This document shows, in pieces, positions 1 to 7,744 of a stretch of 64,000 bases of DNA. The notes below the pieces were generated by a model. The model worked only from the letters and a program-made list of their open reading frames with translations. It was not told the DNA's origin and made no database searches. The position numbers were made by a program, and so were the translations under genes. Every line of letters starts with the position of its first letter. Within the stretch, counting starts at the first letter, position 1. The DNA lies in the NCBI RefSeq assembly GCF_011045015.1, contig NZ_JAAKZY010000010.1, positions 35,152-99,151 on the forward strand, given 5' to 3'. The DNA comes from Streptomyces scabichelini. Its GTDB lineage: Bacteria; Actinomycetota; Actinomycetes; Streptomycetales; Streptomycetaceae.

Positions 1-2
1 CC

Positions 3-596
3 CGCCGCAACGTCTACCTGCTCCTCTGGATCCCGAACGGACTGATCGTCGGCTGCGAGTCGCTGTACGTCCCGTACGCTCCCGACCACGCGGGCCTGCT
101 CTTCGCCTGCGCGGCGCTCGGGATGTTCGTCGGGGACGTGACGGTCGGCCGCTTCCTCCCGACCCGGGTACGGCCCCGGTTCGGCATCCCGCTGCTCCTG
201 CTCCTGGCTGCGCCGTACCTGGTGTTCGCTCTGCGGCCGGGGGTGCCGGTGGCGGCGGTTGTCGTGGCGGTGGCCTCTGTCGGCTTCGGGGCGAGCCTGG
301 TCCAGCAGGAACGGCTGATGGCCCTCACCCCGTCCGAACTCAGCGGTCACGCCCTGGGGTTGCACTCCGCTGGGATGCTCACGATGCAGGGGGTGAGTGC
401 CGGGCTGGCGGGGGCGGTGGCTCAACTGACGTCGGCGGGTGTGGCGATGGTGGTGATGGCTGTTGCGTCGATCGCGGTGACGGTGTCGCTGTCAGTCGCG
501 GTCGCGGGCCAGCGTGAGGAACGACGTCCAGGTGGCGGGGGTGACGGTGAAGAGCGGGCCGTCGGGGGTCTTGGAGTCGCGGATGTGGATGGCTGA
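3..596 (+). CDS. MFS transporter, C-terminal part (5' end outside window)
   Basis: The frame is open from the first bases of the window to a TGA at 594-596, giving about 197 residues with several hydrophobic segments (for example LLLLLAAPYLVFAL and VVVAVASVGFGASL) separated by short polar loops. This fits the last four to five helices of a major facilitator superfamily transporter; the substrate cannot be told. The tail after the last helix (about 30 residues, Gly/Arg rich) overlaps the 3' end of the convergent DUF397 gene by about 105 bp, which suggests the stop was lost and the frame now runs on into its neighbour. Confidence 0.6.
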   Translation, partial: RRNVYLLLWIPNGLIVGCESLYVPYAPDHAGLLFACAALGMFVGDVTVGRFLPTRVRPRFGIPLLLLLAAPYLVFALRPGVPVAAVVVAVASVGFGASLVQQERLMALTPSELSGHALGLHSAGMLTMQGVSAGLAGAVAQLTSAGVAMVVMAVASIAVTVSLSVAVAGQREERRPGGGGDGEERAVGGLGVADVDG

Positions 597-737
597 GGGG
601 TGGGCGGCTACCTCGACGCAGTCGCCGCCCTCGCTGCCGCTGTAGCTGGACTTCCGCCAGTCGTAGGCGACTTCGAGGCAGGCGCCGCCCTGATCGCTGC
701 TGTAGGTCGACTTGAACCAGTGCAGTGCGCTGCTCAT
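492..737 (-). CDS. DUF397 domain protein
   Basis: An 81-residue protein with the DUF397 signature twice: W-F-K-S-T-Y-S-S followed by G-G-A-C-L-E-V, then W-R-K-S-S-Y-S-G followed by G-G-D-C-V-E-V, and the typical I-R-D-S-K-x-P-D-G-P end. In Streptomyces such proteins are encoded beside XRE-DUF5753 regulators (WhiJ type) and are thought to act with them. Its ATG overlaps the stop of the upstream regulator (ATGA), so the two are translationally coupled. The doubled motif is longer than the usual single-repeat protein of about 60-70 residues. Confidence 0.85.
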   Translation of the reverse strand: MSSALHWFKSTYSSDQGGACLEVAYDWRKSSYSGSEGGDCVEVAAHPSAIHIRDSKTPDGPLFTVTPATWTSFLTLARDRD

Positions 738-1558
738 TGCTCTCCCAGCAGACGGTCCAACAGGCCCCTGGTGTCTTCGGTGTTGAGGGCCTGAGTCCGC
801 AGCATCGCATACTTCTGAGCGAGGATCGCCACCTCGTCCGGATCACCGACCAGCTGGCTGCCGCGTTGGGTTTCGCTGTAGGCGAGGCGCTGGTGATCGG
901 GCGTCTCCAGCAGAACGAACGGCCCGTCGAGGGCGGCGTGCATGGTGCGCCCGAACGGCAGGACCTGCAGGGCAAGTCCGGGCAGTTCGGCGTACTCGCG
1001 CAGTCGGCGCAGCTGTTCCACGTACACCTCCTTGCCGCCCAAGAAGTCCTGAAGCACCGCCTCCCAGATTACGAAGCTGGTGGTCGGCGGCACCTTGCGG
1101 TGCAGAATCTGCTGGCGCTCGATACGCGCCGCGACCTTCTGCTCGATCTCGTCCTCGTCGTAGACGGGAACGCGGCTGCGGAAGACCGCCCGGGCGTAAG
1201 CCGTCGTCTGCAACTGACCGGGCAGCACCTGGTTCTGGTAGGAGGAGATCGCGATCGCCTCCTGCTCGCAGTCGACGAACTCCTCGGCGAAGCGCGGGAT
1301 CAGGTCCACCTCGGGCATGTTGTCCACGGCTGCGGCCAACACCCCCCTCGTGTCGAGGATCTTGTCCAGCAGCTCCGCGAAGTCCTCCTTCAGCGGCCGT
1401 CTGCCCTGCTCGATCGACGCGATGGTCTCCTCATCCACCAACGCCCGCTCGGGGAGGGTGCGTTGGGTGAACCCGGCCGCCCGCCTCAGCACAGCCAACT
1501 GTGCACCGACCATCTTCATCGCCGACGCGTTCTTGCGCGAACGTTTCCTGGAGTTCAT
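734..1558 (-). CDS. XRE-family regulator with DUF5753 (WhiJ-like)
   Basis: A 274-residue protein if started at the ATG at 1558; the frame is open further upstream, but that part lacks family likeness and would overlap the divergent gene. The N-terminus (about residues 20-70) is a helix-turn-helix of the XRE type (A-G-F-T-Q, then I-A-S-I-E-Q-G-R-R). The rest is the DUF5753 ligand or partner domain with its usual I-x-x-Y-x-x-x-x-L-P-G-x-L-Q-T motif. It is divergent from an ATPase of the anti-sigma type and coupled to DUF397, the standard Streptomyces triad tied to development and antibiotic control. Specific targets cannot be read from sequence. Confidence 0.85.
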   Translation of the reverse strand: MNSRKRSRKNASAMKMVGAQLAVLRRAAGFTQRTLPERALVDEETIASIEQGRRPLKEDFAELLDKILDTRGVLAAAVDNMPEVDLIPRFAEEFVDCEQEAIAISSYQNQVLPGQLQTTAYARAVFRSRVPVYDEDEIEQKVAARIERQQILHRKVPPTTSFVIWEAVLQDFLGGKEVYVEQLRRLREYAELPGLALQVLPFGRTMHAALDGPFVLLETPDHQRLAYSETQRGSQLVGDPDEVAILAQKYAMLRTQALNTEDTRGLLDRLLGEQ

Positions 1559-1644
1559 GCCGGTCCAACTCCCCACCGCAGTACGTACGTTCACTGCGAC
1601 AGGCCCGTACAAGAAATCCGTACGAGCACACGCACTGCTCCATA

Positions 1645-2088
1645 ATGAACACAGAGCGTGACACTCGTCCCGTGAACAACGAAAACTCACCCGCTCCCCG
1701 CGAACGCTTCTACCGGCGCGAACGCCAATCCATCCCGGCGGCAAGGGAGTTCACAAAGGGCGCGCTGAAGGACTGGGGCGTACCGGCAGAGACGTACGAC
1801 GATGTCCTGCTGTGCGTCAGCGAACTCACCACCAACGCCCTCCTCCACGGCGTGCCCCCGGGCCGGGGCTTCCGGCTCTTCCTCCTCCCGTGCGGCGACG
1901 GAGCGCTCCGCGTGGAGGTCCACGACAGCGGTGACGGGGAGCCGCGCGTCGTGCCGTCCGAGGGAGAGTCGGGGCGGGGCCTGCTGCTCGTGTCAGCGGT
2001 GGCGGAGAAGTGGGGCGTGGCCGAGCGGGACCCGGGGAAGATCGTCTGGTGTCAGTTCGGGTCCGCCAGGCGCGAGGGGCGACCGTAG
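1645..2088 (+). CDS. ATP-binding protein, anti-sigma (RsbW/HATPase_c_2) type
   Basis: A 147-residue single-domain GHKL ATPase. The N box is C-V-S-E-L-T-T-N-A-L-L-H-G, the G1 box is V-H-D-S-G-D-G-E-P and the G2 region is G-E-S-G-R-G-L-L-L-V. There is no phospho-accepting His domain, so it is a serine-kinase or anti-sigma-like protein, not a sensor kinase. The ATG at 1645 was chosen because homology starts just downstream. It is divergent from the WhiJ-like regulator across about 86 bp and completes the triad. Confidence 0.8.
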   Translation: MNTERDTRPVNNENSPAPRERFYRRERQSIPAAREFTKGALKDWGVPAETYDDVLLCVSELTTNALLHGVPPGRGFRLFLLPCGDGALRVEVHDSGDGEPRVVPSEGESGRGLLLVSAVAEKWGVAERDPGKIVWCQFGSARREGRP

Positions 2089-2150
2089 GTGCAGAAAGCG
2101 TAAAGGGTGCAACTGTTTCCGCTGCCGTACCGCTCTGCTCGTATGTGAAC

Positions 2151-3287
2151 ATGCGCATGCTCAAGGTCAACCTGGCGATCGCCGCGGTCCTGGTCCTGTT
2201 CGTCACCGTGGCAGGCCTTCGCGCCGTGATCGACTCCGGTATGACCTGGACGTACGACAAGGTCTTCGAAGAGACCGGCGAGCTGTACGACGTGATGGCG
2301 ACCGCCGACGACGACATCTGGGTGGCGGGCGACAGCTTTCTGCTGCACGACGACGGCAGCGGATGGCAGCGGCGTCCCATGCCGGCGTCGTTCGGCGGCA
2401 GCCTCTTCGAGCATGTGCGCTTCGACGCCGTGGGCTCCAGCGGCATCCTACTCACGGCGACCATGGAGGAGCCGGAGGAGGGGCAAGCGCCGCACATGGC
2501 CCGCTGGGACGGCGCGCGCTGGACGGCGCTGCCCGAGCTGCCCGACGGCCACCCGGTCGCTGATGTGCGGGCTTTCGCCGCGGACGACATCTGGGTCCTC
2601 GATGGCGACGCCGGCGCGTCCCACTGGGACGGCGCCCGCTGGACCGCCATCGACCTGCCCGTCGCCGTCACCTCACTCGACGGCGTCGCGTCCGACGACC
2701 TGTGGGCGGTCGGACACCACTACCCGCACGGTCCCGACGAGGGTCCGGGGTTCCCGGGCGCCCAGCCCGCCACCGTGCACTGGGACGGCCGCGCCTGGAA
2801 GCCCGTACCGACGCCGGAGTACCACTACGCAGTTCCGGCGCCGGAGCAGCTCGCCTACTTCACCGAGGTCGTCGCGCTGGCCAAGGACGACATACGTGTC
2901 TACGGAGACCACACATCCATCCCCGAGGACGACGAACCCGACCCCGCCCCGGAGGCCCTCCGGGTGCGCTGGAACGGCACGGGCTGGATCAAGCTGCCGA
3001 ACTCGAAGGGAGCCTGTTCCGATCTCGGCCGCTGGGTCCGTGACGGTGAGCGCGGGGTGGTCCTCAGCGCCGGCCGGTACCTCACCGCGGGCGGCAACTG
3101 CGAAGGGATCTCGCTGTCAGAGCTGCCGAGCGCCGACTGGATCGAGGCCGGCTCACAGCAGTCGCTCCGGCTGAACGCCATCGCGGCGGTCCCGGGGACC
3201 GACAAGATCCTCGGAGTGGGCTCCGCCGAAGCTGCCCATGACGGCAGTTCCACGAGCAGATCGGTGATCGTCAGCCTGGAGCGTTGA
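2151..3287 (+). CDS. Membrane-anchored or exported beta-propeller-like protein
   Basis: A 378-residue protein of unknown function. Residues about 5-25 form one hydrophobic segment (signal anchor or uncleaved signal, no lipobox). The body holds repeated units of the type D-D-I-W-V followed by W-D-G-x-x-W, spaced about 45-60 residues (for example near nucleotides 2310, 2500, 2590 and 2780), which fits a propeller with Trp-rich blades. No catalytic motif is visible. Two ATGs lie close together (2151, 2157); the first is used here. It starts 62 bp after the ATPase gene, so co-transcription is possible. Confidence 0.6.
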   Translation: MRMLKVNLAIAAVLVLFVTVAGLRAVIDSGMTWTYDKVFEETGELYDVMATADDDIWVAGDSFLLHDDGSGWQRRPMPASFGGSLFEHVRFDAVGSSGILLTATMEEPEEGQAPHMARWDGARWTALPELPDGHPVADVRAFAADDIWVLDGDAGASHWDGARWTAIDLPVAVTSLDGVASDDLWAVGHHYPHGPDEGPGFPGAQPATVHWDGRAWKPVPTPEYHYAVPAPEQLAYFTEVVALAKDDIRVYGDHTSIPEDDEPDPAPEALRVRWNGTGWIKLPNSKGACSDLGRWVRDGERGVVLSAGRYLTAGGNCEGISLSELPSADWIEAGSQQSLRLNAIAAVPGTDKILGVGSAEAAHDGSSTSRSVIVSLER

Positions 3288-3307
3288 AGGTCGCCTTCCC
3301 GCAGCCC

Positions 3308-3673
3308 TCAGCGCGCCACGAACTGCGTGAGGATCGCCTGGACTTCGTAGATGTCGACGCCCTTGGTGAAGGTCTTCTCGATCGGGGCGGGGGTGCCTGA
3401 GATCCAGATCTTCAGTTCGGCGTCGAGGTCGAAGTGGCCGGCGGTCTCGACGGAGAAGTGGGTGATGCTGCGGTACGGGACGGAGTGGTACTCCGTCTTC
3501 TTGCCGGTGATGCCCTGCTTGTCGATCAGGATGAGTCGGCGGTCGGTGAAGAGGATGGTGTCGCGGATCAGCAGGTACGCGGCGTACACCTGCTCGTCCT
3601 GCCCGAGCAGTCGCGCATAGTCGTGCTGGGCCTTCGCCGGATCGATGGTGTGGGCGTTTCCGAACAGTGCCAT
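3308..3673 (-). CDS. PH-domain protein (bPH_1 family)
   Basis: A 121-residue soluble protein matching the bacterial PH-like bPH_1 family: an N-terminal helix, then I-R-D-T-I-L-F-T-D-R-R-L-I-L-I-D, Y-H-S-V-P-Y-R-S-I and L-K-I-W-I-S-G. Such proteins are small beta-barrels of unknown partner. The start at 3673 is the first ATG at which the family homology begins; the frame continues upstream only as shadow of the next gene. Confidence 0.75.
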   Translation of the reverse strand: MALFGNAHTIDPAKAQHDYARLLGQDEQVYAAYLLIRDTILFTDRRLILIDKQGITGKKTEYHSVPYRSITHFSVETAGHFDLDAELKIWISGTPAPIEKTFTKGVDIYEVQAILTQFVAR

Positions 3674-3729
3674 GTCAAGTCCCCCAGTGGATGGTGAAGT
3701 TGGCGGCTCGCGTACCGCCGGCTCACTCT

Positions 3730-4587
3730 TCAGTGTCGCAGGAGGTCGGCGTAGGCGCGGGTCTGCTCGGAGGCGTTGCGGTGCCAGTCGGCCTGTGTGC
3801 GGTGTTCCTCGGCCAGGGAGGGTTCGGCGGTGACGAGCTGGTCGTAGACGGTGGCTGTCTCGTCGTGGACGGTCGCGAGGGCGAGCCGGTTGGCGCGTAC
3901 CGCTTTCGCGTGGCCGCGGTAGGCGGTGAGCAGCGTGAGGGGGTCGTCGCCGACGGATGACGAGGGGGTCGCCGGGCCCTGGGCGTGCAGGGTGCTGTAA
4001 TCGGCGTTGAGCTTGTCGGCCTGTGCGTCCAGGTCCATGCGGCGGGTGTGCAGGGCGGAGCCGCGGGTGCGCAGGCTGGCCTCGTACGCGTGGGAGCCGG
4101 GGAAGCGGACCGCGTCCAGGCCCGAGGTGATCGCGTGCGGGCGGTCCGGGCGCAGGGCGGCGTAGCGGGTGTCCGCTTCCGCCGCCACGTCGAGGGTCTT
4201 CAGGTCGGGAGGGAGGGCGCTGCGCCCGGTGGCCGCCCAGGCGTGGACGTCGCCGTACCACTTCTCGTGGGCGGACTGCCGGGTGATGCCGGCGGCCTCG
4301 CCGATCTGGTACCAGGTGGTGCCGCGCTCGCGTTCCGCGACCACCGCCTCGCGTACCACGTCCTCCACGCGGCGCTGGAGCCGAAGGGCGGTGCGGAGGA
4401 GGTCGCCGGGCTCCGGGTCCGGCTCGACCGGTATGGCATCGAGGACGGCGTCGGCCAGTTGACGGAGGGTCAGGGCCAGGGCGACGCGGGACTCGTCTCG
4501 GGGCGACAGCCTGTGGAGCTCGTCCGTGGCGGGGACGGCGGCCGGAGCGGAGGGCGTTCCGGAGGACGAGTCTGAGGCATCGGTCAT
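3730..4587 (-). CDS. Hypothetical protein with HTH-like segment
   Basis: A 285-residue hydrophilic protein. Residues about 85-115 read W-Y-Q-I-G-E-A-A-G-I-T-R-Q-S-A-H-E-K-W, a plausible helix-turn-helix (resolvase or sigma-4 style) preceded by an arginine-rich helix. The C-terminal half is Ala/Arg/Thr rich with regular helical spacing and may be coiled. I do not recognise a named family. It is followed 56 bp downstream by the PH-domain gene on the same strand. Confidence 0.55.
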   Translation of the reverse strand: MTDASDSSSGTPSAPAAVPATDELHRLSPRDESRVALALTLRQLADAVLDAIPVEPDPEPGDLLRTALRLQRRVEDVVREAVVAERERGTTWYQIGEAAGITRQSAHEKWYGDVHAWAATGRSALPPDLKTLDVAAEADTRYAALRPDRPHAITSGLDAVRFPGSHAYEASLRTRGSALHTRRMDLDAQADKLNADYSTLHAQGPATPSSSVGDDPLTLLTAYRGHAKAVRANRLALATVHDETATVYDQLVTAEPSLAEEHRTQADWHRNASEQTRAYADLLRH

Positions 4588-4666
4588 GGCGTCAGGCTAG
4601 ACCTGACATCCGGTCCGCGTCGGGCTTTGCCGATGGGGCCCCTAGCCGTACTCCGTCATTACTCCG

Positions 4667-5371
4667 TCATTCGTCTTCCGGGGCTTCCAGCTCCATCAGC
4701 CGCTCCGCGATGTCGTCCGCCCACTCCTGAGCCCACCGGCGGAGGTCTGTGATCGCCTCGCCGTCGTCCAGTCCGTGGGCGACGAACTCCCTGTCGTCGA
4801 TCCACTCCGTGCCGGACAGGCGGGTCTGGAGATCGGTGAGGTCGAAGGTGTCGGGGGCGTGGCGGCGGCCCAGTTCTTCGAGTTCGGGGCGGCTCCAGCG
4901 GGCCGCGGCGGCTCGGACGTCGACGAGGTCGCGGACGAGGCCGCGATCGGCGAGGGCGCGGACCTTCGTTCCGACGACGTCTTCTAGGGAGAGGGTCAGT
5001 CCGTACTCGGTCTGTACGGGCGGATGCCAGAGGGCTTCCTTGTACAGGTCGACCTCGTACTCAGCGTCGCTCCCCGGCTCGGCGTCGCTCCCCGGCTCGG
5101 CGTCGCTCCCCGGCTCGGTGACGATCAGCCGTGCGGCGAGCGGTTCCGCATCCGATGCCCGTACCTCCCAGCCCCGCTCCTCCAGCACCGCGCCCACATC
5201 GGCGGCGATCTTCTCCAACGCCTCCGGGCTCTCGGTGGCGAACTCCAGGTCCTGGCTGAGCCGCTCGACCAGCCCGTGCGCCCGTACGGCGGTCCCGCCG
5301 GTGAGCGCGAGCGGATAGGGAGCGCCCGCGGCGAGCACGTCGGCGAGCAGGCGGCGGTACGGGTGGGCCAT
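4667..5371 (-). CDS. AbiEii/AbiGii-like nucleotidyltransferase
   Basis: A 234-residue protein with the nucleotidyltransferase fold of the AbiEii family: L-A-L-T-G-G-T-A-V-R-A-H followed by S-Q-D-L-E-F (the acidic pair near residues 40-43), then Y-E-V-D-L-Y for the third carboxylate. AbiEii toxins normally pair with an AbiEi antitoxin; no such gene is next to it. Residues about 85-105 contain a perfect 6-residue repeat (E-P-G-S-D-A) three times, from an 18-bp tandem repeat. The start at 5371 (M-A-H-P-Y-R-R) precedes the conserved helix. It may be a solitary toxin-like enzyme or a housekeeping relative. Confidence 0.65.
   Translation of the reverse strand: MAHPYRRLLADVLAAGAPYPLALTGGTAVRAHGLVERLSQDLEFATESPEALEKIAADVGAVLEERGWEVRASDAEPLAARLIVTEPGSDAEPGSDAEPGSDAEYEVDLYKEALWHPPVQTEYGLTLSLEDVVGTKVRALADRGLVRDLVDVRAAAARWSRPELEELGRRHAPDTFDLTDLQTRLSGTEWIDDREFVAHGLDDGEAITDLRRWAQEWADDIAERLMELEAPEDE
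5065..5118. repeat. 18-bp tandem repeat, three perfect copies
   Basis: Three identical 18-bp units lie inside the AbiEii-like gene between its second and third catalytic segments. They encode E-P-G-S-D-A repeats, so copy number can change without a frameshift. Confidence 0.9.
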
Positions 5372-5558
5372 GCACCGATTATCGACCGGGGGTTTCGGCT
5401 GTGCGCTCCGTGGCCCACGTGGGAGTGATCGCCTCATCACCCTCCGTTCAACTTTCCCCGTGCGCTCGGGACCCCTCCCCAGTCATCTGGGGGAGCATAA
5501 GGAACCCGTAAAGGGTCAAGAAGTCCTGTCCGTACGGCAGTTGGGGGAGTGAATCGGT

Positions 5559-7295
5559 ATGAGTGGGTCCGAAGAGCCGTCGGGTGTCGGTGGGACGGGA
5601 GAGCCGTCGGGCGGACCGGAGTCCACGCCGCCGCCCTCCGAGTGGCTTACCTACCAGCTGCCGGAGGACGCGGAGTACCCGGAGGAGCCGGAGGACGCCG
5701 TGCCCGAGGACCCGTGGCGGGCCGCGGCAGCCGGGCTGTTCAACCTCTCCGGGCTCGGGCTCGGGTATGTGCTCCTGAAGCGCTGGCCGCTGGCCGCCCT
5801 GTGCTGGATCGCGACCGGCTGGCTGCTGGTGGCCGCGCTGCCCGCCGACCCGGACGGGGTGCCGGACGGGGCGGTGTGGGCGTACGGCCTCGTGCTGGTG
5901 CTCGCCGCGGCCCACGGGGCGTGGCTGGGGCGCCGTACGCGGCTGACGTTGCCGTGGCGGTCGACGGTCGCCGCCGGGCTCGGGCTCGTGCTGCTCGCCG
6001 TGCCGGCCGCCAGCGCGGTGGGGTACGAGGCGGCGCGGGAGGAGGCGTATCAGCAGATGCTTCTCGACCGGCTCGCCAAGACGGACCGGCTGGTCACGGC
6101 CGCCGCGCGGCGCGACGGCTTCGCCGAGGCCAAGGGGGACTACGAGCGGGCGCTGAGGGCCTACCGTGCGCTCGGCGACGACCATCCCGGCAGCCGGGCG
6201 GCGCAGCACATCCCCGACCGTCTCGACCGGTACTACGCCGCCGTGGCCGCGCCGTACCGCGAGAAGGAGTACTGCGAGGCCCTGGAACCGCTGCGGTATC
6301 TGTGGAAGCTGCCCGACACGATGGGCAAGCGGCTCGGCTCCCTCGCCGACTGGCCCGTCCGGCCCCTGGCCACCTCGCTCTACGAGTGCGGCATCACGAA
6401 CCTCGGCTCCGACGCCGTGACCGAAGCGGACGCGAACGGCGGCGCACTCGCCGAACTCCTGCGTACGTTCCCCGACTCGGCGCAGGCCGCCAAGATCGGA
6501 CCGGCCGTCAGCGCGGAGATCGCGAAGCAGTCCAAGGCTCTGAAGGGCCAGGCACCCTGCCCGGCCAGCGAGGAGTTGCAGCTCATCAGCAAGACCATGG
6601 TCGACCTGCCCGCGGGCAGCCCCGGGGACGGGCTGCGCACGGACGCCGTCAACGCGGTGGAGTCAGGCGCCTACGCCTGCGGGGTCGACGAGTTCAAGGA
6701 CGACAAGTTCGGTGCGGCAGCCGAGACGCTGGGCGACTTCGCCGACAAGTACGAGGACAACAAGAACGCGAAGCGGGCCCGGCAGATCGCCATCGCCGCG
6801 GAGATCGCCGCCGAACGGCCCGAGGCGGGCCGGAAGCTGCCGCCGTCCCGTGGCCCGGGCGGCGCCAGGATGCCCATGGAGATCAGCAACGACGCCCCGA
6901 CCGCGGTCGAGTTCCTCTACACCGGCCCGGTCACCGGCAGCATCTACCTCCCGGCCTGCGCCGACTGCACCGAGTACTCCAGCGAGTCCGAGGCCGCGAG
7001 TGCCGCCTGCTCGAACAGCGGCATCGACTACCCGACCAACTATCTCAACCTGCCCGCCGGCAACTACCACACCCTCGTCAAGTACGCCGACGAGTCCGAC
7101 GAAGGTACGGAGGGCGTGGAGAACAGGGCCGACGGCATGCGGATCGATCCCGGCTACACGTACACCAACTGCACGTACGTCGTGAGCGAGAGCAGTTACC
7201 CGGGATACCCCGGCCTTCCGGGCCTTCCGGCCCTGCCTGAACTCCCGGAGATCGAGCCGATCGAGCCGATCAAGCCCCTTGAGCCGACCGTGTGA
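5559..7295 (+). CDS. Large membrane protein with extracytoplasmic helical domain
   Basis: A 578-residue protein. Residues 1-50 are acidic and Pro rich; three to four membrane helices lie in about 50-160 (G-L-F-N-L-S-G-L-G-L-G-Y-V-L, then A-A-L-C-W-I-A-T-G-W-L-L-V-A-A, Y-G-L-V-L-V-L-A-A-A and A-A-G-L-G-L-V-L-L-A-V). After that come TPR-like helices with well-spaced Cys, and a C-terminal domain (about 440-550) with several Cys and a Y-T-N-C-T-Y motif. The tail is a Pro-rich run ending in I-E-P-I-E-P-I-K-P-L. No enzyme motif was seen and the function is unknown. It is convergent with the DUF1257 gene, only 26 bp apart. Confidence 0.65.
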   Translation: MSGSEEPSGVGGTGEPSGGPESTPPPSEWLTYQLPEDAEYPEEPEDAVPEDPWRAAAAGLFNLSGLGLGYVLLKRWPLAALCWIATGWLLVAALPADPDGVPDGAVWAYGLVLVLAAAHGAWLGRRTRLTLPWRSTVAAGLGLVLLAVPAASAVGYEAAREEAYQQMLLDRLAKTDRLVTAAARRDGFAEAKGDYERALRAYRALGDDHPGSRAAQHIPDRLDRYYAAVAAPYREKEYCEALEPLRYLWKLPDTMGKRLGSLADWPVRPLATSLYECGITNLGSDAVTEADANGGALAELLRTFPDSAQAAKIGPAVSAEIAKQSKALKGQAPCPASEELQLISKTMVDLPAGSPGDGLRTDAVNAVESGAYACGVDEFKDDKFGAAAETLGDFADKYEDNKNAKRARQIAIAAEIAAERPEAGRKLPPSRGPGGARMPMEISNDAPTAVEFLYTGPVTGSIYLPACADCTEYSSESEAASAACSNSGIDYPTNYLNLPAGNYHTLVKYADESDEGTEGVENRADGMRIDPGYTYTNCTYVVSESSYPGYPGLPGLPALPELPEIEPIEPIKPLEPTV

Positions 7296-7328
7296 CTCAC
7301 TGGTCGAGCCGACCGTGTGACTCACTGG
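7281..7328. repeat. 23-bp direct repeat at a convergent gene junction
   Basis: Two perfect 23-bp copies at 7281-7303 and 7306-7328. The first carries the stop of the membrane-protein gene, the second the stop of the convergent DUF1257 gene, so a duplication has separated two stops that once overlapped. Confidence 0.85.
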
Positions 7329-7729
7329 AACCGGCGCAGCACCATCCTGATGGTCCCGTCCCGCTCCGTCGTCTCCTCGGTCAGGTCGAAGCCCTGGGCC
7401 GCCAGGGTGCTGGAGGTGAGGTGGTAGGCGTGGCGGGCGGTCACCTTGCCCAGCCAGGTCTCGTCGTGCTTCCTGCGGTCGTACTCGCTGATCACGGCCA
7501 GGTAGTGGCCGTCCTCCTGGTGCAGGAAGCCGATGTCGTTCGAGGCCCGGCCGATGTGTGCGCGGCGGACGATGACATGGGCGCGGTCGGAACGCCGGTC
7601 GCCCTGGTAGCCGTACAGCGGCTGAGCTGCGTCGTGGACTTCCACGTCGTCGTAGCCGACGTCCGCGAGTGCGGCGCGCAGGGCGTCCGGGTCGGTGATC
7701 TGAGTGGTCATGGTGGTGAAGTGCGACAT
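7322..7729 (-). CDS. DUF1257 protein (Ycf35 family)
   Basis: A 135-residue protein starting M-S-H-F-T-T-M-T-T-Q-I, the hallmark opening of the DUF1257/Ycf35 family found in cyanobacteria and some plastids. The middle contains G-Y-Q-G-D-R-R and a R-A-H-V-I-V-R strand, and the end is the conserved basic strand I-R-M-V-L-R-R-F. The family has no established biochemical role. A GGAGG lies just upstream of the ATG. It is the last gene of the seven-gene minus-strand operon, 15 bp after the AAA ATPase; in cyanobacteria ycf35-like genes also occur near ycf46-like and DUF2997 genes, so the association is old. Confidence 0.85.
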   Translation of the reverse strand: MSHFTTMTTQITDPDALRAALADVGYDDVEVHDAAQPLYGYQGDRRSDRAHVIVRRAHIGRASNDIGFLHQEDGHYLAVISEYDRRKHDETWLGKVTARHAYHLTSSTLAAQGFDLTEETTERDGTIRMVLRRFQ

Positions 7730-7744
7730 GGGAGCCTCCGGGTT

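Noticed and set aside
4667..5371. A full AbiE toxin-antitoxin pair
   Set aside because: Neither neighbour resembles an AbiEi antitoxin; the upstream gene is the divergent membrane protein and the downstream one a HTH protein of another type.
5559..7295. The membrane protein as an eighth member of the WD40-to-DUF1257 operon
   Set aside because: It is convergent, on the opposite strand, and cannot share the transcript; functional linkage is open.
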